A DNA stretch of 44,083 nucleotides from a virus, in IMG/VR virus record IMGVR_UViG_3300025286_001980, positions 1 through 44,083 of that record; one strand, written 5' to 3'. A program made the translations under genes and the position numbers. The notes beneath the pieces were generated by a model that saw nothing but the letters and a program-made list of their open reading frames with translations, did not search any database and was not told the DNA's origin. This document shows positions 1 through 8,139 of this stretch, piece by piece (position 1 is the first letter of the stretch; each line of letters opens with the position of its first letter).

Positions 1-144
1 GATATGAGAAAGGCCAATCCCGATTATTTGCTGATGCTGCCCTGGCATTTTGTCTATGAGTTTTCCCAAAGAGAGCATGAATATTTAAATAGTGGGGGCA
101 AGTTCATTGTTCCTTGTCCGAAACTACAAGTTATAGGCGGCTAG
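1..144 (+). CDS. Sugar C-methyltransferase, C-terminal fragment (5' end outside window)
   Basis: The window opens inside a gene; frame 1 is open for 47 codons and stops with TAG. The residues LMLPWHFVYEF followed by REHEYLNSGGKFIVPCP match the C-terminal domain of SAM-dependent sugar C-methyltransferases (NovU/TylCIII type), whose usual form is LPWN-F-x-E-I, then E-x-x-YL-x-x-GGKFIVP-P. Family members methylate a nucleotide-linked keto sugar. Only the tail is visible, so the SAM-binding half cannot be checked. It lies just ahead of the acyltransferase and sugar genes, which fits a role in making an unusual deoxysugar. Confidence 0.75.
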   Translation, partial: DMRKANPDYLLMLPWHFVYEFSQREHEYLNSGGKFIVPCPKLQVIGG

Positions 145-146
145 TA

Positions 147-875
147 ATGGCAGATTCAATCATTGCCGATGATGTAGTTGTTGAAGAAGATGTAGTAATT
201 GGTCATGGATGCACTATCTATCCCAATACTATCATCAAGGCTGGAACAACCATCTACCCTCATTGTATGATCGGAGAGCCGCAACCAGAATTTTTTAGGA
301 CGGGAGATGCGTACCATAAGCATCCCACTGTTATAGGTAATAATAATATTATTAGACCCTATACCAATATAAGCGAAGGCGTTACCGTTGGAGACAACTG
401 CCATTTCGGAGAGAGAGTCCTTGTGAGAAATGGAACTCTTATTGGAGATAATGTTGGCATAGGAAATCTATGCGATCTACAAGCAGACGTAACTATAGGA
501 GATCATACAAGACTGCACTCTAATGTGCATCTAGGAAGATTTACCACTCTGGGTAACTATGTATGGATTTTTCCCTATGCGGTATTTACCAACGATCCTT
601 ATCCCCCGCACGGCAATTTGCAAGGGTCAACTGTATATGATTATTCTATGGTGGCGGTTCATTGTACTGTTATGCCTGGGATTACAATAGGTAAGAATAG
701 CCTATTAGGTTCCCATTCGCTACTGACCAAGAATATAGAAGAGGATGAGCTATGGGTTGGCTCCCCTGCAAAGTTTAAATGTAATCTTTCAGATGTTAAG
801 GGCGAAGGTGACGAAGCACTTTACCCCTGGAAAGAACACCTTAAGGTTCAAAGGGGATATCCGTGGCAGACGTAA
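147..875 (+). CDS. Hexapeptide-repeat (left-handed beta-helix) sugar acyltransferase
   Basis: The 242-residue protein is built almost entirely of imperfect hexapeptide repeats of the [LIV]-G-x-x-x-x type (for example VVIGHG, TVIGNN, VTVGDN, VTIGDH, ITIGKN), the signature of left-handed beta-helix acyltransferases such as LpxA and WbpD-like N-acetyltransferases. The end (VGSPAKF, then YPWKEHL) is typical of sugar acetyltransferases. It probably transfers an acyl group, most likely acetyl, to an amino sugar nucleotide. ATG 147 is preferred over an upstream in-frame TTG at 114 because that start would lie inside the preceding gene; AGGCGG sits upstream of the ATG. The next gene overlaps its end by 13 bp, pointing to one operon. 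The substrate cannot be read from sequence. Confidence 0.85.
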   Translation: MADSIIADDVVVEEDVVIGHGCTIYPNTIIKAGTTIYPHCMIGEPQPEFFRTGDAYHKHPTVIGNNNIIRPYTNISEGVTVGDNCHFGERVLVRNGTLIGDNVGIGNLCDLQADVTIGDHTRLHSNVHLGRFTTLGNYVWIFPYAVFTNDPYPPHGNLQGSTVYDYSMVAVHCTVMPGITIGKNSLLGSHSLLTKNIEEDELWVGSPAKFKCNLSDVKGEGDEALYPWKEHLKVQRGYPWQT

Positions 876-1756
876 ACCTATTTCTCTACTATTATCACGA
901 AAACAAATACACTACGGCATTGGCCGCAGAGATAGGGAAATATCTGCCCATACAAGACGACATGAATAGCATTACTACTCATCTTCTTGTTTTGCAGATG
1001 GGTGCTAGTGCAAGGCTGGTAGAGATAAAGGAGCAGAACCCTCAAATCCAGTACGGAACATACGTTTGGGATTGTTACGATTGGATATGGGAAGGGCACG
1101 ACAGAGGGGGCAACGAGCATAATTGGGATGAGTTCGGAGAGCTATGTAAAGTAAGCGAACAGCTATGGACACCCTCACTAGGCCAAAAGAAGAGACTAAA
1201 AGAATATTGGGATATTGACAATTGTGATATCATACCGGCTTACGCTCAACTGTTTGATTACGACGACGAGATCACAGATGGGAATTACATATTTAATCCC
1301 TTGAGAAAGATACCAGATAGGCAGTACGGATGGTTTGAGCAAGCGTGTGACGAATTAAATATACCCTATAAGACCAGCGGCAAAGAGCAAGGTGAGCCTA
1401 CAAGGTCATGGGATGAATATAAAAAGGTTGTTGCAGATGCGAGCTTTATTGTTTCTACCTACTATGAAGCCTCGACCGGAGGTATGACCCTGTGGGAAGG
1501 CTATAATATAGGTAAGGAGATATTAGTCTGCGACTCTCCGTATCATGGCACGAAAGAACATTTTGGTGATAGGGCACATTATTTTTCAGGATATGAAGAT
1601 TTAAAAGTTCAGTTAAAACGCCTGTGGGATACTAAAGATCAATTTCCTACGAGGTCGTTAGAATCAAAACAAGAATTTTGCCAACAATTCACTGTAGAAG
1701 AGATGGCATTAAATCTAGTAAGTAGTATAACCGATACGGGTTTTTGTTCAATATAA
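863..1756 (+). CDS. Glycosyltransferase, paralog 1 of a tandem trio (GT4-like)
   Basis: This 297-residue protein is the first of three homologous proteins in the cassette. Shared landmarks are TYVWDCYDWIW near residue 65, a middle segment with PDRQYGW then ELNIPYK, and the C-terminal stretch EASTGGMTLWEGYNIGKE followed by CDSPY and FGDRAHYF. That stretch resembles the nucleotide-sugar binding half of GT-B (GT4) enzymes, where a conserved acidic residue and a Gly-rich turn bind the donor. The protein is shorter than most GT4 enzymes (350-400 residues), so the acceptor domain is reduced. Translation likely starts at GTG 863, placed behind AAGGGG and overlapping the acyltransferase gene. Its role is probably addition of one residue of a glycan; donor and acceptor are unknown. 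Confidence 0.7.
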   Translation: MADVNLFLYYYHENKYTTALAAEIGKYLPIQDDMNSITTHLLVLQMGASARLVEIKEQNPQIQYGTYVWDCYDWIWEGHDRGGNEHNWDEFGELCKVSEQLWTPSLGQKKRLKEYWDIDNCDIIPAYAQLFDYDDEITDGNYIFNPLRKIPDRQYGWFEQACDELNIPYKTSGKEQGEPTRSWDEYKKVVADASFIVSTYYEASTGGMTLWEGYNIGKEILVCDSPYHGTKEHFGDRAHYFSGYEDLKVQLKRLWDTKDQFPTRSLESKQEFCQQFTVEEMALNLVSSITDTGFCSI

Positions 1757-1780
1757 TAAGGTAACTGGGGAGTCTCTAAA

Positions 1781-2656
1781 ATGAAAGTCTTTATATATGC
1801 CACTAGCCATACTGAATATGTTATTAACATAATTCAAGAGCTATCTAAGCATGTCGAGGTAACGAATAGGCCAGACGGTTCCTGTGATGCCTTCATATCA
1901 CTGCAAATGGGTCATCATCAAGAATTGATTAATACAGCAAATCAATATCCCGAAGTTAAATTCTTCACCTATGTTTGGGATGCTTATGAGTGGATTTGGG
2001 AACATGCTGGAGGATATGATTGGAAGGGCTACGGAGAGCTATGCAATCGAAGCGACGAAGTTTGGACTCCTTCCAGTGGGCAATGCAAGAGAGTAACTCA
2101 GCACTGGGGCGTAGCAGAAGAGAAGCTGGTTGCTATCCCTGCTTACGGTCGTCTATTCGACTCCTTTGATATAAAAGATGGAGACTATGTTGGTGATCCT
2201 CTTCGTCTAGTTCCAGATAAGCATGAAGGCTGGATTGGCAAGGCGTGTGAGGAGCTTAATATTCCCTATAAGCATGGTGGTCGTGGGCGTGGACAGGTTG
2301 GTTTACCACAGGCAGAATATGAAGACTTTATAGCACACGCCAGCTTCCTGGTTTGCCCTTGGTGGGAAATGTCCACTGGGGGCTGCTCGTTAATCGAGGG
2401 GTATAATTTGGGCAAAGAAGTACTCTTGTGTAATTCTCCCTATATCGGAGGCAAAGATTACTTTGGTGATCGAGCCCATTACTTTGAGCCAAACTATGAA
2501 AGTCTGAGAGACAAGATTGGGCTTATGTGGGATCAACGCAGAACCTTCCCAAGCCGAACGCTTGCAGATAAGAAGGCATGGGTTCAGGAAAACCATAGTC
2601 TTCAAACTATCGCTAAAAACATTTTAGGTAGACTACAGGCCGTATGCAAAAGCTAA
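1781..2656 (+). CDS. Glycosyltransferase, paralog 2 of a tandem trio (GT4-like)
   Basis: The 291-residue protein is clearly homologous to its neighbours at 863 and 3807: it has TYVWDAYEWIW, YKHGGRGRGQ, EMSTGGCSLIEGYNLGKE and FGDRAHYFEP. The spacing of these blocks is the same, so the three genes arose by duplication. The ATG follows GGGGAG at good spacing. Its end overlaps the next gene by 13 bp. Compared with paralog 1 it lacks the second Cys in the VWDxY motif and carries a Met in the ExSTGG block, which may reflect a different donor or acceptor. The glycosyltransferase call rests on the C-terminal pattern, not on a full fold assignment. Confidence 0.7.
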   Translation: MKVFIYATSHTEYVINIIQELSKHVEVTNRPDGSCDAFISLQMGHHQELINTANQYPEVKFFTYVWDAYEWIWEHAGGYDWKGYGELCNRSDEVWTPSSGQCKRVTQHWGVAEEKLVAIPAYGRLFDSFDIKDGDYVGDPLRLVPDKHEGWIGKACEELNIPYKHGGRGRGQVGLPQAEYEDFIAHASFLVCPWWEMSTGGCSLIEGYNLGKEVLLCNSPYIGGKDYFGDRAHYFEPNYESLRDKIGLMWDQRRTFPSRTLADKKAWVQENHSLQTIAKNILGRLQAVCKS

Positions 2657-3810
2657 TCTCTCTATCTTCAGATATAATTGACGAGGCCGACATCGAGACG
2701 GTGATTGCATGGCTACGTACTAATCCGCAGCTAACCAAAGGCGAGAGAACAAGGTACTTTGAATCAAAGTTTTCCGAATACCTGGGTTGCAAACATTCAA
2801 TTTACTGTAACTCTGGTTCGTCCGCGAATCTATTGATTGTATCGGCCCTGCAACAGCTTGGGATACTAAAAAACAATAAGGTTATTGTGCCTCAGTTGTC
2901 CTGGGCGACTACTTTATTCCCAGTCATGCAGCTAGGACTAACTCCCGTACTGTGTGATTGTAGTAAAGATAACCTGGGCCTCGACATAGACGATTTATAT
3001 AGAATTATTGAAGAGGAAGAGCCAGCCGCAATCATGCTGGTTCATGTACTTGGCTTTAGCTCATCTATTGTAGAGATCAGAGCAGCTTGCGAATATCACA
3101 ATATTATTCTTATAGAAGATACTTGCGAGAGTCTAGGGTCTGAAGTCAACGGGCAGAAGCTAGGAACCTTTGGATTGGCCGGTTCTTTTTCCTTCTATTT
3201 TGGACACCACATTTCTACTATCGAAGGTGGAATGATCTGTACTAATGACACCGACTTAGCCGACATGCTGAAGATGCTTCGTAGTCATGGTTGGGATCGT
3301 GATCTGTCACCGCAAAAGCAGCAAGAGCTACGCACTGAACATGATGTTAATAATTTTGGTGCTCTATACAAATTTTACCACGCTGGATTTAATTGTCGTG
3401 CCACCGACCTACAAGCGGTAATCGGCATCAATCAGATGGAGAAGCTTCAGAGGATAATTAGCAGTAGAGAAAAGAACTATCATTTGTACCGGCAGCAGCT
3501 TAATGATAATGTGTGGAAGCCCGTAGTGACTGATACTCAGAACGTAGTCTCCAACATGGGCTATCCCCTCGCCACCCCTAATCGTGATGAAGTAGTGGCA
3601 AAGCTGCATGAAAATAAGATTGATTATCGGCCCATCATTTCTGGAAGCATGGGAATGCAGCCAGTCTGGGTAAGACAATACGGAATACAGATAGGTCACA
3701 ACTCATCCTACTTTGATGACTACGGGCTATATGTTCCCAACAACCAAGACCTGACAGAAGAAGAAATAGCTAGGGTCTGCTCTATAGTAAACGAGGCCAG
3801 TCAGTCATGA
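2644..3810 (+). CDS. DegT/DnrJ-family PLP enzyme with His in place of Lys: probable sugar 3-dehydratase (ColD/E1-like)
   Basis: The 388-residue protein has the fold-type-I features of the DegT/DnrJ/EryC1/StrS family: NSGSSANLL (PLP phosphate), IEDTCESLGS (Asp that contacts the pyridine nitrogen, about residue 159), SFYFGHHISTIEGGM and a GFNCRATDLQAVIG segment. In aminotransferases of this family the Schiff-base Lys sits in SFYxxK; here that position is His188. The same Lys-to-His exchange is known in GDP-4-keto-6-deoxymannose 3-dehydratase (ColD) and the CDP-sugar 3-dehydrase E1/RfbH, which remove the C3 hydroxyl instead of transferring an amino group. I infer a sugar 3-dehydratase making a 3,6-dideoxysugar precursor. 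ColD works alone; E1-type enzymes need a reductase partner, which I do not see here. The gene is coupled on both sides by overlaps. Confidence 0.8.
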   Translation: MQKLISLSSDIIDEADIETVIAWLRTNPQLTKGERTRYFESKFSEYLGCKHSIYCNSGSSANLLIVSALQQLGILKNNKVIVPQLSWATTLFPVMQLGLTPVLCDCSKDNLGLDIDDLYRIIEEEEPAAIMLVHVLGFSSSIVEIRAACEYHNIILIEDTCESLGSEVNGQKLGTFGLAGSFSFYFGHHISTIEGGMICTNDTDLADMLKMLRSHGWDRDLSPQKQQELRTEHDVNNFGALYKFYHAGFNCRATDLQAVIGINQMEKLQRIISSREKNYHLYRQQLNDNVWKPVVTDTQNVVSNMGYPLATPNRDEVVAKLHENKIDYRPIISGSMGMQPVWVRQYGIQIGHNSSYFDDYGLYVPNNQDLTEEEIARVCSIVNEASQS

Positions 3811-4679
3811 GAATTTTTGCCCACTACAATCTGTCGAATGGATCGTATTCAGAGAACCTTGTTGAGGCGTTGACTAAGTATGCAGATGTTACCGTAGACC
3901 GCCCGCCCCCAGGATGCCACATCGACATCTTTTTGTCCTTGTCAATGGGTCACGACGACGTATTGTTGGAAGTACAAAGAAATACTCCTAACTCTAAAAT
4001 GGTAACTTATGTGTGGGACTGCTATGGCTGGATCATGGATCAAGACGACCGCTATGACTGGGAGGCTTACGGAAGGCTCATTAAGGGTAGCCATGCAGTT
4101 TTAACCCCTTCTCATGGACAGACGCTTAGGCTAAAAGAGCATTGGGATGTTGATGACTCTAAGGTCATTAGGTGCTATGGTCAGTATTTTGACCACGATA
4201 ACGTAAGAGATGGTAATTACGTGTGTAATGCTATGCGTGAGATTCCCGACCGACAGTTGGGGTGGGTTGATAGAGCTTGTCACGAGTTGCAGATACCCTA
4301 TAATCATGGCGGCAGGAAAAGGGGTCAGACGGGACGTACTTGGGACGAGTATAAAGATTTTATCGCAGGGGCGAGCTTTATAGTCTGTCCCTGGTACGAA
4401 GCGTCTACAGGAGGCATGTCATTACTAGAGGGGTATAATTTAGGAAAAGAGGTTTTAGTTTGTGATAGTCCATACTTAGGTGCTAAGGACTACTTTGGAG
4501 ATAGGGCTCATTACTATCAGCCCGATTATCCTTCAATGAAAGCTAAAATTAAAGAGATGTGGGAAAATAAAGACAGCTTTCCTAGCCGTCCTTTAGAGGA
4601 CAAGCAAGAATTTTGTTCTCAATTTTCTGCCGACAAGTTCGCAGAAAGACTATACCTTACGCTTAAGGGGCTGCTATGA
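3807..4679 (+). CDS. Glycosyltransferase, paralog 3 of a tandem trio (GT4-like)
   Basis: This 290-residue protein is the third copy of the family at 863 and 1781. Conserved blocks are TYVWDCYGWIM, PDRQLGWVDRACHELQIPY, YNHGGRKRGQ, EASTGGMSLLEGYNLGKE and FGDRAHYYQPDY. It is closer to paralog 2 in the HGGRxRGQ block and to paralog 1 in EASTGGM. The start codon overlaps the stop of the dehydratase (ATGA), and its own stop overlaps the formyltransferase start, so all are translated from one message. Having three diverged copies interleaved with sugar-biosynthesis genes suggests stepwise assembly of an oligosaccharide, with each copy adding a different residue. Confidence 0.7.
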   Translation: MRIFAHYNLSNGSYSENLVEALTKYADVTVDRPPPGCHIDIFLSLSMGHDDVLLEVQRNTPNSKMVTYVWDCYGWIMDQDDRYDWEAYGRLIKGSHAVLTPSHGQTLRLKEHWDVDDSKVIRCYGQYFDHDNVRDGNYVCNAMREIPDRQLGWVDRACHELQIPYNHGGRKRGQTGRTWDEYKDFIAGASFIVCPWYEASTGGMSLLEGYNLGKEVLVCDSPYLGAKDYFGDRAHYYQPDYPSMKAKIKEMWENKDSFPSRPLEDKQEFCSQFSADKFAERLYLTLKGLL

Positions 4680-5278
4680 AGGTATACATAGGCTCAGACC
4701 GAAACGAAGAGATAGGCTACTTGTGTAAAACACATGCTGAGCTTATGATTCCTAGCGGCTTTGAATTAATAGAGAATATTGATGAGTGCGATATATTTAT
4801 ATCTATCTTATATGACAAAATTATTGACCAGTCGTTTATTGATAGTAAAGAACGCTGTGTAAATTTTCATCCTGGTCTTTTGCCAGGATACAGGGGTTCT
4901 GGGGCATATAGCTGGGTTTTATTGAATAGAGAGGAAGAGACGGGGATAACGGTCCACGAAATAGACTATAATATTGACAGTGGGCCTATCATTGATACTC
5001 GTACAACTTTAATCTATCCTAAAGATACGGCGGGAACGCTATTTGACCGATGTATGAAGCTTTTATACAGTGCGTTTTGTGATAATTTTTATGATATTCT
5101 ATATGGCAGCTATGCCACTTATCCTAATCATGGCGGCAAAATATACTTGCGTAAGCAATTAAAAGAGGCTAAGGATATAACTAATATAGTCAAAGCCTTT
5201 ACTTTTCCAGATAAAGAGAATTGTTATTACTATAACAAGGAAAACGAAAAAATTTATATACAGTGGGAGACAAGTTAA
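4676..5278 (+). CDS. Formyltransferase (methionyl-tRNA formyltransferase fold), probable amino-sugar N-formyltransferase
   Basis: The 200-residue protein has the catalytic core of the formyl transferase family: CVNFHPGLLPGYRG with Asn63 and His65, and VHEIDYNIDSGPI with Asp101, matching the Asn/His/Asp triad that uses N10-formyl-tetrahydrofolate in PurN, Fmt and the sugar N-formyltransferases. It lacks the C-terminal tRNA-binding domain of true Fmt and is much shorter. Its place between a glycosyltransferase and a DegT aminotransferase matches clusters that make N-formylperosamine or N-formyl-Qui4N (WbkC, VioF). I infer that it formylates the amino sugar made by the next gene. Start and stop overlap both neighbours. 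Confidence 0.8.
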   Translation: MKVYIGSDRNEEIGYLCKTHAELMIPSGFELIENIDECDIFISILYDKIIDQSFIDSKERCVNFHPGLLPGYRGSGAYSWVLLNREEETGITVHEIDYNIDSGPIIDTRTTLIYPKDTAGTLFDRCMKLLYSAFCDNFYDILYGSYATYPNHGGKIYLRKQLKEAKDITNIVKAFTFPDKENCYYYNKENEKIYIQWETS

Positions 5279-6405
5279 TGGCCGATCCAATTCTTAATAC
5301 AAAAGCCGAGAAATTAATTTGGGTAGCACAGCCCTCGCTTGGTTTAGAAGAAGCTACGGCAGTCGCCAGTGCTGTCGCTGACAATTGGATTTCTCAAGGC
5401 CCGAAAGTTAAGGAGTTTGAAGAGCAAATTGCTAAACAAACCGGAAAACGCTTTGGCTCTGCCTGTAATTCAGGAACTACAGCCTTGCATTTAGCTCTGC
5501 ATGTGTGCGATGTTGGGCCTGAGCATGAAGTAGTTATTCCAGACTTAACAATGATAGCCTTAGCCAATGCTGTCCTGCTAACTAGAGCCACGCCGGTATT
5601 CGCAGACTCTTCTCCCAAGAGTGCGGTAGGCAATGTAGAACTTAATACTTTGAAAGATAAGATCACCGAAAAAACTAAAGCAGTGGTCGTAGTTCATACA
5701 TACGGTGAGCCAGTTGTAGATATTGAAGAGATCGTAGAATACTGTCATAACAGGGGCATATGGGTGATCGAAGACTGTGCAGAGTGTCACCTGGGACGCT
5801 TAAACGGCAAGCCTTTGGGCTCGTTTGGCGATGTTGCTATCTTTTCTTTCTACTCTAATAAGATTATTACCACTGGTGAAGGTGGTATGGTAACTACGAA
5901 CTTTCAGACTATGAAAGAACGCCTTGACCGTGTTCGCATGCATGCCTTTACTCCAGGTAAGCACTTCTGCCACACCGAGCGAGCATTCGGCTATAGGATG
6001 ACTGATCTTCAGGCCGCAATCGGTATCGCACAATTAACTAAGGCCGACGACTTTATAGAAAGACGATTGGTCATTCGCAAGCAGTATGAAGAATGTCTTG
6101 AAGATGTACCCTATCTTAATATACCTTCCACTACCGATGAGTCTGCTCACTGGGTGATGCCTATGTTGGCTGATAGCCTGAAAGAGAGAGACGGTATCCG
6201 TAAACACATGGCCGACCACGGCATTGACTCTAGAACCTACTTTCAACCTATGCACGAACAACAATTCTTGACAAGGTTCGCAGAAGGTAGCTATCCTGTG
6301 TCTAAAATTTTAGCTGATAGAGGATTTTATGTCCCACTATACCCCAAACTTAGCAACGAGGACGTTAGTTACGTAATCGGTGTTTTAAGGAGCTATGCAT
6401 CATGA
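5278..6405 (+). CDS. DegT/DnrJ-family sugar aminotransferase (perosamine-synthase-like)
   Basis: The 375-residue protein has the complete aminotransferase signature: NSGTTALHLAL, IEDCAECHLG with Asp166, SFYSNKIITTGEGGM with the Schiff-base Lys195, and GYRMTDLQAAIGIAQ. The overall pattern is closest to 4-keto-6-deoxysugar 4-aminotransferases such as GDP-perosamine synthase (Per), which use glutamate as amino donor. This contrasts with the His-bearing paralog at 2644. ATG 5278 is chosen over the in-frame GTG at 5263 because GGGAG lies 8 bases before it and it overlaps the preceding stop (TAATG). Its product would be the natural substrate of the formyltransferase just upstream. Confidence 0.85.
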   Translation: MADPILNTKAEKLIWVAQPSLGLEEATAVASAVADNWISQGPKVKEFEEQIAKQTGKRFGSACNSGTTALHLALHVCDVGPEHEVVIPDLTMIALANAVLLTRATPVFADSSPKSAVGNVELNTLKDKITEKTKAVVVVHTYGEPVVDIEEIVEYCHNRGIWVIEDCAECHLGRLNGKPLGSFGDVAIFSFYSNKIITTGEGGMVTTNFQTMKERLDRVRMHAFTPGKHFCHTERAFGYRMTDLQAAIGIAQLTKADDFIERRLVIRKQYEECLEDVPYLNIPSTTDESAHWVMPMLADSLKERDGIRKHMADHGIDSRTYFQPMHEQQFLTRFAEGSYPVSKILADRGFYVPLYPKLSNEDVSYVIGVLRSYAS

Positions 6406-7025
6406 CGATCAAGGCTATCTTGTTTGACCTAGACGGAGTAATAAGTGATACGCACTTAATACACTACGAGGCGTATAGGCAAGCACTATGGGCTTTATAC
6501 CAACTGGAAATGCCCTTGGACGAGTATAATCTGATGGGAAGTATTCCTACGAGGGGCAGAACTAAATATTTATGCGACCACGGGACGATAGAGAACGATC
6601 CCCAAAAAATACATAGTCTGCACCTGCTTAAAAAACAATATACGCAGGACATGATAGAGTCTATGGGAATAGATACACGGCTGCAAGACTTTTTGAGCAA
6701 GGGTAAGGAGCTATATAATTTAAGATATGCGGTAGCCTCTAACGCATCTGATGCCTTTGTAAATAATATGCTAGCTATAAAAGGAATTACTTCTTTTTTT
6801 GATTCTGTTACTGGTAGCTATTCGATAACCCGATCTAAGCCAAACCCAATGATGTATTTAAATGCAATGGTAAAACTAAACGTTGCTCCAAATGAATCTA
6901 TAGTAATAGAAGATTCTAGCACCGGCATAGTTGCAGGATATAGAAGTGGGGCTTTTGTTTATCGAGTAAGCACCCCTTTAGATGTTAATGACGACCTGTT
7001 AGATACGATTGGACAAATGCAATGA
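6402..7025 (+). CDS. HAD-superfamily hydrolase, beta-phosphoglucomutase/phosphatase type
   Basis: The 207-residue protein shows all four HAD motifs: DLDGVISDT near the N-terminus (nucleophile Asp and acid/base Asp), ASNAS in the middle, a Lys in RSKPNPMMY, and IEDSSTGIVAGYRSG carrying the acidic motif IV. A helical cap domain sits between motifs I and II, as in beta-phosphoglucomutase and 2-deoxyglucose-6-phosphatase relatives. It probably removes or moves phosphate on a sugar phosphate that feeds the cassette. Start overlaps the aminotransferase stop (ATGA) and its stop overlaps the next gene. Exact substrate is not readable; the gene order supports a sugar rather than a nucleotide. Confidence 0.8.
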   Translation: MTIKAILFDLDGVISDTHLIHYEAYRQALWALYQLEMPLDEYNLMGSIPTRGRTKYLCDHGTIENDPQKIHSLHLLKKQYTQDMIESMGIDTRLQDFLSKGKELYNLRYAVASNASDAFVNNMLAIKGITSFFDSVTGSYSITRSKPNPMMYLNAMVKLNVAPNESIVIEDSSTGIVAGYRSGAFVYRVSTPLDVNDDLLDTIGQMQ

Positions 7026-7693
7026 AACATATTTACCTATTGCCAGAAGATGAAGACATCCAGCGTGTAATTGTTACGCAGGTAAATGGATTTATGGAGC
7101 AGGAAGATATAGAATTTTGGTCGCTAGATGAGGCCGATATTAAAGCCGATGTCCTGTCGAGGACATTGCCCGAAGACGATTATTTTGTGTTTTGTCCGCT
7201 GTACACGTTCCTATTAAGCTCTCCTAACCTGGGCGGGCTTAATGATGTAGTGCAACAGATGAGGAAGCATGAGCTTGACTATGTAAGGCTGCGTAGAGTA
7301 GGTGTGGGTAGTAGTAAAAGACTGAAAGGTTCACAAGTGCTGCACGTAGAGAACGGAAATAGTCTTTATCTTGTACCTCATATTTTCTCTACGAAGGCTT
7401 TTGCAGAAATGATTGAGAATAGTCGCAAGCGTTCTAGGCTATATTGGGAGTCCATAAGCTTAGCCGGTCTAAAAGGGGCATCTTTTCATCATACGGGCAG
7501 TCAGCCGCACAACTCACTATCGTATTGGCACTGCGATCTATATGATACGGTTAGTGATATTGTTACTCCGCATGGATATTGGAACAAGTCGTATCTAGAA
7601 TATAACAACCAACCCCTTAAAAGGGCTTTGGAGGGCTTAGGTATTGACCCTCGCCACAGGGGAGTGGGATCAATAGGAGGGTGTTGCAGATGA
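7022..7693 (+). CDS. Conserved-looking hypothetical protein in sugar cassette
   Basis: I do not recognise this 223-residue protein. It has no signal peptide or membrane segment. Visible points are an acidic N-terminal third, a run PLYTFLLSSPNLGG, a central basic stretch (RLRRVGVGSSKRLKGS) and a C-terminal region rich in Trp, Tyr and His (SYWHCDLYDT, HGYWNKSYLEY) ending in GGCCR. The start overlaps the HAD gene and the end overlaps the NTF2-like gene, so it is translated with the cassette. A transferase acting on sugars is possible from context, but no motif proves it. Confidence 0.6.
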   Translation: MKHIYLLPEDEDIQRVIVTQVNGFMEQEDIEFWSLDEADIKADVLSRTLPEDDYFVFCPLYTFLLSSPNLGGLNDVVQQMRKHELDYVRLRRVGVGSSKRLKGSQVLHVENGNSLYLVPHIFSTKAFAEMIENSRKRSRLYWESISLAGLKGASFHHTGSQPHNSLSYWHCDLYDTVSDIVTPHGYWNKSYLEYNNQPLKRALEGLGIDPRHRGVGSIGGCCR

Positions 7694-8028
7694 TGTGGGC
7701 AAATATGGCGAAAAAGTTTTTAGCGGCCTTCGCATCTATGGATTTGGAATCTATGGGAGAAATGTATGATGATGGAGTAGAATTCTATGACATGGGAGAG
7801 AGTCACACCTTTGGCAAAGAGGACACTCTCAAAGCTAATAAAAAAGTGTTTGATGAAACGGAATCCATTGCTATTAGGGTTGAAAATTTCTGCTATAGAG
7901 ATAAATATATATCCTTGGAATGTCTAACACTTACCAAACCCTTGGACGGCCCACCCATAGTCAGGCACGAAGTTTTTATTATAGAGTTCAGTGCCTTTGG
8001 ATTCATTAAGAATTGTCGTATTTATTAA
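7690..8028 (+). CDS. NTF2/SnoaL-like small protein
   Basis: The 112-residue protein has the pattern of SnoaL-like/NTF2-fold proteins: an opening helix FLAAFASMDLESMGEMY, then DDGVEFYDMGE, a segment around KANKKVFDETESI, and a beta-rich end with EVFIIEFSAFGFIKNCRIY. Such cone-shaped folds act as isomerases, cyclases or binding proteins. ATG 7690 is chosen because AGGAGG lies 9 bases upstream and the start overlaps the preceding stop (ATGA). It is the last gene of the sugar cassette. A role in sugar isomerisation is a guess from position. Confidence 0.6.
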   Translation: MMWANMAKKFLAAFASMDLESMGEMYDDGVEFYDMGESHTFGKEDTLKANKKVFDETESIAIRVENFCYRDKYISLECLTLTKPLDGPPIVRHEVFIIEFSAFGFIKNCRIY

Positions 8029-8139
8029 AAGTGGTCACTTGAATTTTTAGCCACAAAATTAAATTTTACAGGACAAAGAAGTATAAATCGTAGTATATTT
8101 GTATTACAAGTTTAATTAAGGTAGGAAAGTGAGGGAAAA

